This document shows positions 1 to 8,028 of a stretch of DNA of 23,029 nucleotides, piece after piece. A program made the translations under genes and the position numbers. The notes under the pieces were generated by a model, which saw only the letters and a program-made list of their open reading frames with translations, ran no database searches and was not told where the DNA came from. The stretch lies in assembly GCA_048213135.1 (NCBI GenBank), contig PS015176.1:107577-130605 (forward strand). The letters run 5' to 3'. Numbering within the stretch: the stretch's first letter is position 1; each line of letters opens with the position of its first letter. The DNA is from Reclinomonas americana ATCC 50394. Lineage: Eukaryota; Jakobida; Jakobea; Jakobida.

Positions 1-2
1 CG

Positions 3-548
3 GCGGCGGCGGCCGCAGTGGTGTTGGCCACCCTGTCGCGCGTGGGCGGGAAGCCGCGTGGAATGCGCCGCAAGTCGGGTGGTCAGGGACGACGCCGCAC
101 TGCCGACGAGGCCTTTAGCGATGCGGCCGACGAGGAACGGCGAAAGAGCGGTGAGGCCAGCGAAGATGGTGGCCAGGAGGATGCAGTGGCACCACCGAAG
201 CAGAAGCGACGGCGGCCGTGCTCCGGGTACTACTCGTTGCGCGTGCAGTCGGAGCGAGTGGTGCTGGAGCTGAAGCCACCACGTGTGCCGGTTGATAGCG
301 ACGACGACACGGAAGACGGCGGCGAGATGATGGACGAGGCGGTGTCGGCGGCGCAGCAGGTGGCGAGCTTGTTGCAGCTGAACAATGGCAGCCTCGTGTT
401 CTCGGCCAACGATGTGCTGCTGACAAAGCCGGCCGATCACCGACTGGCGCGACGCTTCCAGCTGAACATTGTCGAGAGCATTGATCGAACGCGCGGTGGC
501 TCCAGGAAACCCACCTCGCGCATGCTTCGTCGTCACGTATTCCCGTAG
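3..548 (+). CDS. 3' end of an unrecognised basic/acidic low-complexity protein (partial)
   Basis: The frame is open from the left edge to a TAG at 546-548, so this is the 3' part of a gene that begins outside the window. About 180 codons are visible. The protein is rich in Arg/Lys clusters (RRKSGGQGRRR, KQKRRRP) that resemble nuclear localisation signals, alternating with acidic stretches (DSDDDTEDGGE). A short region, YYSLRVQSERVVLELKPP, followed by a stretch ending in FQLNIVES looks more ordered. There is no signal peptide or membrane segment. I do not recognise the family, and a nuclear location is only an inference from composition. GC-rich third positions match the neighbouring genes and support real coding. 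The ATG at 62 and other internal codons are not convincing starts because the frame stays open upstream. It converges with the CHRD gene on the other strand, 325 nt away. Confidence 0.6.
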   Translation, partial: AAAAAVVLATLSRVGGKPRGMRRKSGGQGRRRTADEAFSDAADEERRKSGEASEDGGQEDAVAPPKQKRRRPCSGYYSLRVQSERVVLELKPPRVPVDSDDDTEDGGEMMDEAVSAAQQVASLLQLNNGSLVFSANDVLLTKPADHRLARRFQLNIVESIDRTRGGSRKPTSRMLRRHVFP

Positions 549-873
549 TTAGTCATTAATCTATTCCCCCTTTTTTTTTCTTGGTTTTCTCTTTTTTCGT
601 CCCCTCTCCACTCTGCCTTGGGTCGCGTTGGTGTGGCGTGCATGCAATGCTTGCGTCGCCCGTTTTTGAAATGTGTTGTTTTTGTTTTGCGTGATGTGGA
701 GTGTGTGAGCGAGGCGGAAGAGGAGCGGGAGGGCGCAAAGGGCGAGGACCACAAAATACACTCGTGTGTTTTTTTCTTCACTCCGAGATAAAGAGAAAAA
801 GGGGATCAACAAGGCGGGTTTCGGAGGAAGACGGGAAAGAGAAAAAGGCAAGGGCGGAGAGAAGAGAAAGCTC
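549..873. other. Convergent intergenic region, 3' flanks
   Basis: No gene is seen. Both flanking genes end here. The region holds T-rich and CT-rich runs (about 566-606) and a purine-rich block (about 785-870), typical of untranslated or terminator DNA in this genome. I see no canonical AATAAA on either strand. Short open frames here are low-complexity and lack splice context. Confidence 0.6.
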
Positions 874-1864
874 TTACACCTTGGTGTTGGTGTTGTGGTG
901 GTGATGATCCTTCTTGCGGAAGATCAAGAAACCAATGAGGAAACCGAGCGCGATGCCGACCACCGCCGTGGCGATCGAGATGCCGGCCACGGTGCCACCG
1001 CTGTAGCCACCGCTGGTGGGCGGCAGCGGCAGCGCGCTCAACTGAAGCTGACCGCGGATCTCACCGCCCGGGAAGGCAGTCGTGTGGAGGTTGACGTACC
1101 TGCACGACGACGGAGAGGTCATGAGTGAGATCACAACTGCTGCTGCAACTCACGTGGTGTGGGAAAAGTCAACAAGCGCACCAGATGCCCGCCTGTGCAT
1201 GTGTAAGAGAGAGAACGTCAGTGTGGATGCAGAGTGCGAGTGAGTGAGCGGAAGGTGTGCTGACCTTGAGATCGGAGACCTGCTGCGAGGTGACCGAGAA
1301 CGACTGGTACGGAATGTTTCCGGAGAGGCCGTTGGGGATGTTGACAAAGGTGAAGATGACGGGGGCGTTGCCACCGATGCCGGCGTTGCCGTGGATGTGG
1401 GCGGCCGTCAGCGTGGACGTCAGGTTGGCGTAGTCGACATTGATGGTGATCATGTTCTGCTCGGGGTTGAGCACCAGCTGTGCGCCGCCAGTGCCGGGGC
1501 TGTTGACGGGTGGCACTTGCTGCGAGCCGTACAGGCTGGCGTAGTAGAGCGTGGNNNNNNNNNNNNNNNNNNNNNNNNNNNNNNNNNNNNNNNNNNNNNN
1601 NNNNNNNNNNNNNNNNNNNNNNNNNNNNNNNNNNNNNNNNNNNNNNNNNNNNNNNNNNNNNNNNNNNNNNNNNNNNNNNNNNNNNNNNNNNNNNNNNNNN
1701 NNNNNNNNNNNNNNNNNNAAGGGGCCGCTGTTTGAGTGTGAGAGAGTGAGTGATCATGTAGTTGCGCGTGTGTGCGCGTGTGTGGGAGGGTGACACGTGC
1801 CTGCGGACGCCACGCAGGCGAGCAGCGCGATGCTGAGAATGGCGAGGAGGGTCGCTCGGCGCAT
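874..1864 (-). CDS. CHRD-domain type I membrane protein (interrupted by assembly gap)
   Basis: A secreted or surface protein. Exon 1 (1864-1797) encodes a signal peptide, MRRATLLAILSIALLACVASA. Exon 2 (about 1727-1265, containing the gap 1555-1718) encodes most of a CHRD (chordin) domain, with the signature blocks YYASLYGSQQVPPV, TAAHIHGNAGIGGNAPV and VSDLK. Exon 3 is only 11 nt (1192-1182). Exon 4 (1099-874) completes the domain with YVNLHTTAFPGGEIRGQLQ, then a Gly/Ser stalk, one transmembrane helix (GISIATAVVGIALGFLIGFLIF), a basic stop-transfer RKK and a short tail with four His. Splicing 2 to 3 to 4 restores the family-typical DLKAGIWYVNLHT. CHRD domains are known from chordin and many microbial secreted proteins. 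The ligand here is unknown. The start is chosen for the signal peptide. The gap hides part of the N-terminal half. Confidence 0.85.
1555..1718. other. Assembly gap inside CHRD gene exon 2
   Basis: A run of 164 N. The minus-strand frame is coding on both sides: an acceptor ending at 1728 is followed by CGGCCCCTT, and the other side enters in the CHRD frame. It therefore most likely removes only coding sequence of one exon, possibly with a further intron. Confidence 0.8.
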
Positions 1865-2682
1865 GAGAGACAAAAAAAGCGAGGAGGTGGTGGAGGCGCT
1901 GAGAGGCGTTTTTTTCCGAATGACGACCGTTCCCTTTATTCCATTTCCGGCATGATTTCGAACATGACGACCGAGTGCGTGAGTGGAGGCGAGGCGTGCT
2001 GCGGCTGGAGGGTGGCGGTCGTTGCATGGAATTCCGGATGCGGATACGTTGCGGGAATGTGCTTCACTCCGCCGCGGAGATCGATACTATCGCAGGACGA
2101 TCGCGCTGCGCAGAGTCGACTCGCACAATCGGATCAGCAGGGTGAGGATTTGCTCAGTTGCTTGTGCTCCCTTGCGTCCGAACGCTTTATAAATATTTCG
2201 CAAAAATGTAATATTTGTCGACGAGTGCGTTTGTATTCCTCTAGCAACTGCACCAACGCCTCAGCAGCCAAGTCCCCTCATTTGCACTCTATCTCTCACG
2301 GACCGCAGTGCTCACGTTGTTGTCGCTCGACTTATCTTTTCTCCATCGAACAAAAAATTGCTCTGTCCGATGACTCACTCCACGGCACGCGCCAACACAC
2401 GCACTCGCACGACTCATGCGCCCACCGCACACACACACACGCACACTCATTATCATCACAACGATGTAGTGCTGTTGTGTAAACTGTAAGCCTCCAGTGT
2501 GTCTGTGTATCTGTGTGTGGCGTTTTTCGTTTGGTGGTTTGCAAGATGTCGTTTTATGTCCAGTGGCCCCTCATCGTTTTTTTACGTCTGTGGTGGAGTG
2601 CAGACAACTCACACACCAACACAATAGCAACAAGCTTGTGTTGACAACACGCACACACACATACACACGCAAGCCACACCGT
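1865..2682. other. Intergenic region upstream of the CHRD gene
   Basis: About 0.8 kb without a convincing gene. It should carry the promoter and 5' UTR of the minus-strand CHRD gene. An AT-rich island at 2185-2220 contains TTTATAAATATTT, a possible TATA-like element, but it is about 320 nt from the start codon, so this role is speculative. CA/CACG-rich simple sequence lies at about 2393-2455 and 2637-2675. Open frames across the region are low-complexity with no family features. Confidence 0.5.
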
Positions 2683-3844
2683 TTACTGGTCTTTGCTNNN
2701 NNNNNNNNNNNNNNNNNNNNNNNNNNNNNNNNNNNNNNNNNNNNNNNNNNNNNNNNNNNNNNNNNNNNNNNNNNNNNNNNNNNNNNNNNNNNNNNNNNNN
2801 NNNNNNNNNNNNNNNNNNNNNNNNNNNNNNCCACCGCTGGCAATGCGAATCGGCGGCGCCAGGGCCGTGAGGGCATCGGTGACGTCCTCGCAACGGCGGC
2901 GATCCGACACAAACATCGGCTTCACCTGGAAGGTGTCGCGCAGGCCGGCGCCGCTAAGCGTCAGCGTCGTCAGCACGCCATACGGCAGCACGCGCGGCGT
3001 AATCTTGTTGACCACGCCCGACACCGAAAACGGCGTCTGACCGCCGCCAAACACGGGACCGAGGGTGCCCGAGTAGAGCACGCACAGGCGGTAGAAGCCT
3101 GACACGGCCGACGTGACCGCCACCGTAATCGTGCTCGACGTCCACGAGCCCACACGCTCAAACGTGAAGCCCACGTTGTCCGTGTTGCAGCGCGCCGCAT
3201 CCGACGACACCGCATAGAAGCGATCCTCGCCCGTCAGACCCCATCCCGACAGCTGCATCATGGTGCGCACACCCGCCGTCAAATTGCGCGGAGTCGCCGC
3301 ATTGACCGAGCCTACAGCACACACAAGAGCGTCAGCAGGCGGAATCCAACAACGACAAAAAAATAAAACCGTCATGTACCTTGCGAGATAATCTGGCCAT
3401 TGGTGACGGGCACAAACGACGAGGTGCCCGTGAAGCGAATGCACAGATAGTAAATGCCACCGGCGTAGGCGCGCAGGGGCACTTCGACGTAGGCCGGGTA
3501 GGAGTTTTGGAAATTCGACACGGAAATGCCGACCACATCCGACGTGCACTGCGGCGTCGGCGCCACGCGAATCGTGTCCGTCGACTGCAGCTCCGACCCT
3601 TGCACCGTCACCACCGTAATCGGCGATGAATCAAAGTCCTTACCCGTGGAGATCACCGCCGGGTTGATGTTGGAGGTGCTTGGCGCTGTACCATGCGTGA
3701 ATGAGATAACCGATTTTTTTGTGGGTGACAGCATGTGTGTGGTATGTAAGAAGACTCACCTGCCAGCGAGGCAGTGGCACTGATGAGGCATATCAGTGCG
3801 ACCAGCACGGCAACAGTGCGAGTGGCAGTGACCAGGCGTGTCAT
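2683..3844 (-). CDS. Secreted/surface protein with tandem Cys-paired Ig/TIG-like repeats
   Basis: Exon 1 (3844-3760) encodes a signal peptide (hydrophobic core VAVLVALICLISATASLAG). Exon 2 (3685-3380) and exon 3 (3311 to the gap at 2830) encode at least three tandem repeats of about 100 residues. Each shows a hydrophobic strand plus a G-x-x-L-x-x-x-D core (VQGSELQSTD, LSGWGLTGED, LSGAGLRD), an upstream Cys followed by an acidic or polar pair (QCTSDVVG, RCNTDNVG, RCEDVTD), then [YR]LC[IV]xxxGT in the two complete repeats. The pattern resembles an Ig/TIG-like beta-sandwich with one disulfide, but I do not recognise a named family. The C-terminus is lost in the gap 2698-2830. The frame continues across it to a stop at 2683-2685 (SKDQ then stop), so a membrane anchor could be hidden there. 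It is transcribed divergently from the FN3 gene. Confidence 0.7.
2698..2830. other. Assembly gap at the 3' end of the Cys-repeat gene
   Basis: A run of 133 N. On the minus strand it follows the third repeat. As drawn it keeps the frame open to a stop just beyond, but the true length and any intron are unknown. Confidence 0.75.
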
Positions 3845-3904
3845 TGCGCTCTCGTGTTGTGTGTGTATGTGCGAGTGTTGTGTTTTTTCTCTTTCTCTCT
3901 CGCC

Positions 3905-3993
3905 NNNNNNNNNNNNNNNNNNNNNNNNNNNNNNNNNNNNNNNNNNNNNNNNNNNNNNNNNNNNNNNNNNNNNNNNNNNNNNNNNNNNNNNNN
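3905..3993. other. Assembly gap between two divergent genes
   Basis: A run of 89 N between the start codon of the minus-strand Cys-repeat gene (3844) and already-coding sequence of the plus-strand FN3 gene (3995). It should contain the FN3 gene's start, its signal peptide and a shared promoter, which is a lot for 89 nt. The gap is therefore probably larger than drawn. Confidence 0.6.
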
Positions 3994-3994
3994 C

Positions 3995-6900
3995 ACTCAG
4001 ATGCTCGTCGACATGACGGGCACCACCACCGACGACCTGCAGCTGTGTGCCAAGTTCGAGGACAATGAGGTGTGTGGTACTTTGGGGACTCTCTGTTCTG
4101 CACATTTTCTCTCTTACTCACTTTTCTCGCTCGCAGGCGTACACTCTGCTGCCCGACAGCACCTTCCGCTTCTACGGTGTGCCGACGTACGTGCCGTACA
4201 ATATCACGGTGGTGCCCGGCAGCGTCAGCTCCGAGACCTTCACTCTGCAGTGGCTGCCGCCGGTGCGTCCGGCTGGCTCCAAGCCGATTACCGGCTACTC
4301 GATTGAGATGATTCGTGACGCCGACATTCCCGCCCCCTGGGTGCAAGTCATCCCGAAGGAGACGGTCGGCGCCAACACCAAGTACAAGCTGACCAACCTC
4401 ATGGCCGGTTCCGAGTACTCCAACATTCGTGTGTGGGCCTGGGAGCAGGGCGCCAGCGGCACCAACGACACGCGCGTTGAGCCGCCGGGTGCACTCTACC
4501 CGTCCAAGCTGCGCACGTCCATTACTGGTGAGTCTCTTTTTCTCTTCATCTCTTCCCGCTTCTGGTGGTCTCATATTTTTTCTGCCCCCTCTTTGCAGCT
4601 CCTGGCTTTGTTGGCAACATTCGCGCCCTGACAGTCGCCAAGAACTCGCTGCGCATTGGCTGGGACGAGCCGCTGAACCGCGGTGTGCGCACGGGCCTCA
4701 TGACGTACGCTGTGCGCTACCGCAAGAGCACCACCACCATCTGGTACCCCGACGTGATTACGGAGGTGACGGCACTCGAGCAGACGATTACCGGCCTGCT
4801 GGGCGGCACGCAGTACGAGGTGCAGGTGCGCGCCACCAACGTCATTGGTGTCGGCAACTACTCCTCGTCGGCGCCGTTCACGACTGGCGTTGGCGCACCG
4901 AGCCCGCCCATCAGTCTCGGCTACCAGTTCCTCAACAACACGGTGACGGCGTCGTGGAACCACTTCCTCACCAACGGCATCAAGGAGGTGCAGTTCCGCG
5001 TCGAGGTGACGTACTTGGGCGCCGCCAACAACCAGACCACCACCGACAAGTTTATCGTGCCGGACAAGTTCTTCTTGATCCCGAACTCGATTCTGTCGCC
5101 GCTGCCGCAAAACGCGGACTTGTCGCTGATTGTCTACGCCATCAACCCGGCCACCAAGGAGGAGAGTGTGGCCAGCAGCAAGCTGACATTCCAGAAGCAG
5201 TCGGACGCGCCGAACTCGGTGACCTTCTACATTGGACCGCTCAAGGACTCGTCGGGCCTGTACAACCAGGATGTGACGACGCCGGTGATCCCCTTCAACT
5301 TTATCAATGGCAAGACCGCCTACTTCACCATCACCTTCCCGCAAGGCTCGTTCCGCTGCCCGCTGTACGACACGCGTGTGGTGCTGAGCAACAATGTCGA
5401 CGACACGACGCTGCTGAACGTTGCGTCTCTTGCTCTTCTCTCTTCTTTTTCATCACACACAGAAATGCTAACTTGCTTCGTCTTATAACACACACAGAAA
5501 CCGGCACCGAAGCACTCGACTGGTCGCGCCAACAACTACATGGGTGGATTCTCGTGGTCGGCGTTCCAGCCGCCATGCCCGGCCGGCCAGGAGCTGCGCG
5601 ATCTGGAGAACGACGACGAGGACAATGACCACAGCTTCTACAGCCGTGAGTTGGCCTTCTCCGAGTACGGACGTCGCTTCGAGGCGCGCGCCAGCAAGAT
5701 GATTTACCGCCCGCCGACCCTCAACATTGTCACCAACTCGACCTCGAACGAGGACACGCAGCTGTGGTTCTACGCCTCGGCCAACGACACCTTCTTCAAC
5801 TCGACGTACACTTGCAATGGCACTCAGGCCAACGGTCCGTCGTGGAATGGCCAGCTCGGCACGTTGTCGGCTCCGCTGTGCGAGACCGGCACGTACGTTG
5901 TGTACCGCGTTGACCCGCCGCCGCCACCAGTGGTGGTCAACCCGCCGAGTCAGCCGTCGACCAACACGACCGACACCACGACTACCAGCTCCGGCAAGAG
6001 TGTGTGGCCATGGCTCGCCCCGATTCTGGTCGTGCTCCTGCTCGGCATTGTCGGCGTGATTGTGTGGCTGGTGATTCGCTCTCGTCGCAACAAGCAGACC
6101 GACGACCCGCTCGGCTGGAAGCCACCGATGGTCGGTGGCACTCTGGAGGGTCCGCCCACTGCCTCGGGTCCGCCGGCCGCCATTGCGGTGGCGCCCACCG
6201 ACACGGACAGCCAGGCGTCGTCGTCGAAGCGCAGCTCGTCTGGCGCCAGCAGCTCGGCGCCCATGTTGCCCACTGGCAGCAACTCGCTCGGTGCGGATCT
6301 CAGCCGCCTGCAGGGCGAGCGTCCGACGGTCGGCTTCAGCTCGGCGCTGTCGGGTCTGTCGGACGCCTTCGCGTCGCTGACTGGTGGCGTGCGTTCACCC
6401 ACTGCCAACAACAATGGTGGTGCCGCCGATCNNNNNNNNNNNNNNNNNNNNNNNNNNNNNNNNNNNNNNNNNNNNNNNNNNNNNNNNNNNNNNNNNNNNN
6501 NNNNNNNNNNNNNNNNNNNNNNNNNNNNNNNNNNNNNNNNNNNNNNNNNNNNNNNNNNNNNNNNNNNNNNNNNNNNNNNNNNNNNTGGGAGACTCTGGTG
6601 CCGGCGCCGACGCCAACAATGAGGGTGCGGCCGCTGGTGGCCTGCGTCGCCTGTCGTCCGACAGACTCGGCCTCGGCAGCGCCTTTGTCGACTCGCCATG
6701 GCCGGTCGCGGTGGCCTGGACACTCCGGTGTCGACGACTGTGGCTGGTCACAACCGTCGCCCGTCTCTTGCTCCGCTCTTGTCACCTGGCGGTCGCCGTG
6801 GTGGTGACAGCAGTGATGATGAGGAGTTGGTGGATCCGCTGGCGACTGGCACGCAGCTCACTGCTCGCGATGTGGCCTTGTTGGAGGACGACGAGGACGA

Positions 6901-7658
6901 TCCGGACAGTGACGGTGGTGTCGGTGTGTTCAACAACCCGCTGCACGCTTCATCTCCGACCGAGGCCGCCGGTGCTGCCGGTGCTCTCGGCGCACAGTCG
7001 TCGGCGCCGTCCTCGGCCCCGTCGTCGCCACCACACAGCCGCGGCTCGGGCATGTCCGGCGCACCGCCGCGGTTGCCGAGTCGCAAGGCCCCGTCGCCCG
7101 CTCTCGGCGGTGAGCGCCCCGACACAGCCCGCCAGATTATCAAGAAGCTGGCCGGTCGTGGCACTCCCGACAACATGAACTCGGGTCGCTTCAGCGCCTC
7201 GGGTGACCCACACACCTTTGTCGACTTCTCCACTCCGCGCTCCTCGGCCGCCACACCCACACGACCGGGAGCTGCCTCGCCTGCTCCGCTCTCACTCGGC
7301 TCGTCGGCTGCTAACTCTGCTGGCTCGTCGGCGGCCTCGTCGGCACTGCCGACCAGCCGCTTTGGCATGCCGCCACGCTCTGTCGGCCTCGCGAATGCTC
7401 GTGGCCCAAGCCCACTGCACCGCGCTCCGTCACCGATCCGTGCCCCGTCACCCATGCGCTCCGCCTCACCACTGGCCTCACCGCGCGACGTGTTTGGCGA
7501 CCTGCCGGCACTCCACGGCCCGGGCTCCGAGTCGCCACGCAATATGGCTGCTCTGGCCTCACACCTGCGCGGCACGGTGCCGCTCTCTGCCCGCTCCGAG
7601 TCCCCNNNNNNNNNNNNNNNNNNNNGATCCTGCCACCACTGTCGTCAACACCGCGTGA
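3995..7658 (+). CDS. Receptor-like type I membrane protein with fibronectin type III domains (5' partial, frame break)
   Basis: Visible exons are 3995-4069, 4137-4527, 4599-5419 and 5498 onward. The ectodomain has two clear fibronectin type III domains, at visible residues about 44-140 (SSETFTLQWLPP...GYSIEM) and 156-252 (NSLRIGWDEP...YEVQVRATNVIGVGNYSS). A weaker third lies at about 253-340. A Cys-containing membrane-proximal region has many N-glycosylation sequons. After a proline-rich stalk comes one transmembrane helix (about 6004-6077, WPWLAPILVVLLLGIVGVIV), then basic residues and a disordered cytoplasmic tail of roughly 500 residues. The tail is rich in Ser, Pro, Gly and acidic patches, with repeated SP motifs (RAPSPIRAPSPMRSASP). 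No kinase or other catalytic domain is visible. The frame shifts by one base near 6697. Gaps at 6432-6585 and 7606-7625 interrupt the tail, and after the second the likely end is DPATTVVNTA then TGA at 7656-7658. Adhesion or signalling is an inference from domain type. Confidence 0.8.
6432..6585. other. Assembly gap in the FN3 receptor tail
   Basis: A run of 154 N inside low-complexity Ser/Gly/Ala coding sequence. Frame 2 (coordinate modulo 3) enters. Immediately after, the plausible coding frame is modulo 0, so either the gap size is wrong or an intron lies inside. Confidence 0.7.
7606..7625. other. Short assembly gap near the FN3 receptor C-terminus
   Basis: A run of 20 N, probably a nominal size. 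The frame before is modulo 2. The best end after it is modulo 0 (DPATTVVNTA then TGA at 7656-7658), although an alternative end in the original frame at 7784-7786 cannot be excluded. Confidence 0.6.
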
Positions 7659-7936
7659 CAGACCGTCGGCTCGCTCACATGGCTCAAGCAACGGCGGCTG
7701 GGGTGACGAGTAATCAGGAATATTTGTATGTAGAAAGAGAGAGTAGAGGAGTGTGGGCAGAGGCCGCGCACACTTGTTTCTATTAAGAGAAAGAACGGTG
7801 AATCATAAAGTACGATGATGTTTTGTTAACTGTTGTCAAAGGGGAAGGGGAAAGGGGAAAGGGGAGAAGGGGTAAGAAGACAGAGGGATGGACAAAGTTG
7901 TCCTTTCTGATCGCGTTCTCTCCACCTCCTGCAGAG
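7659..7936. other. 5' flank of the PIEZO gene
   Basis: No gene is seen. It contains the 3' flank of the FN3 gene, five GGGG tracts at 7841-7872 and a CT/CA-rich stretch leading into the PIEZO start. The CCTCCTGCAG at 7924-7934 just before the ATG could itself be a splice acceptor, so an upstream non-coding or coding exon is possible. Confidence 0.5.
7841..7872 (+). promoter_or_regulatory. Potential G-quadruplex (five GGGG tracts) upstream of PIEZO
   Basis: Runs of four G at 7841-7844, 7847-7850, 7854-7857, 7861-7864 and 7869-7872, separated by loops of 2-4 nt, meet the usual G4 folding pattern. They lie about 65 nt upstream of the PIEZO ATG on the coding strand. Any regulatory role is inferred. 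Confidence 0.45.
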
Positions 7937-7990
7937 ATGGGCATCCGAGTGGCGGCTGCAGAGATTGCTCTCTGCGCTGCACTCGTGCTT

Positions 7991-8028
<38 letters not shown>

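Noticed and set aside
1143-1192. A larger CHRD exon ending at the GTGAGT near 1150 (RASGALVDFSHTT)
   Set aside because: It needs a phase-2 upstream donor that does not exist and inserts residues with no CHRD counterpart. The 11-nt exon fits the domain exactly.
1218-2027. Minus-strand frame of 269 codons across the CHRD gap
   Set aside because: A shadow frame. It is His/Arg-rich, conflicts with the CHRD frame and depends on N codons.
5420-5497. Use of the earlier AG at 5461-5462 as the acceptor in the FN3 gene
   Set aside because: Joining at 5463 soon runs into the in-frame TAA at 5465-5490 or shifts phase, while the acceptor ending at 5497 gives LLN-KPAPKHSTG in frame.
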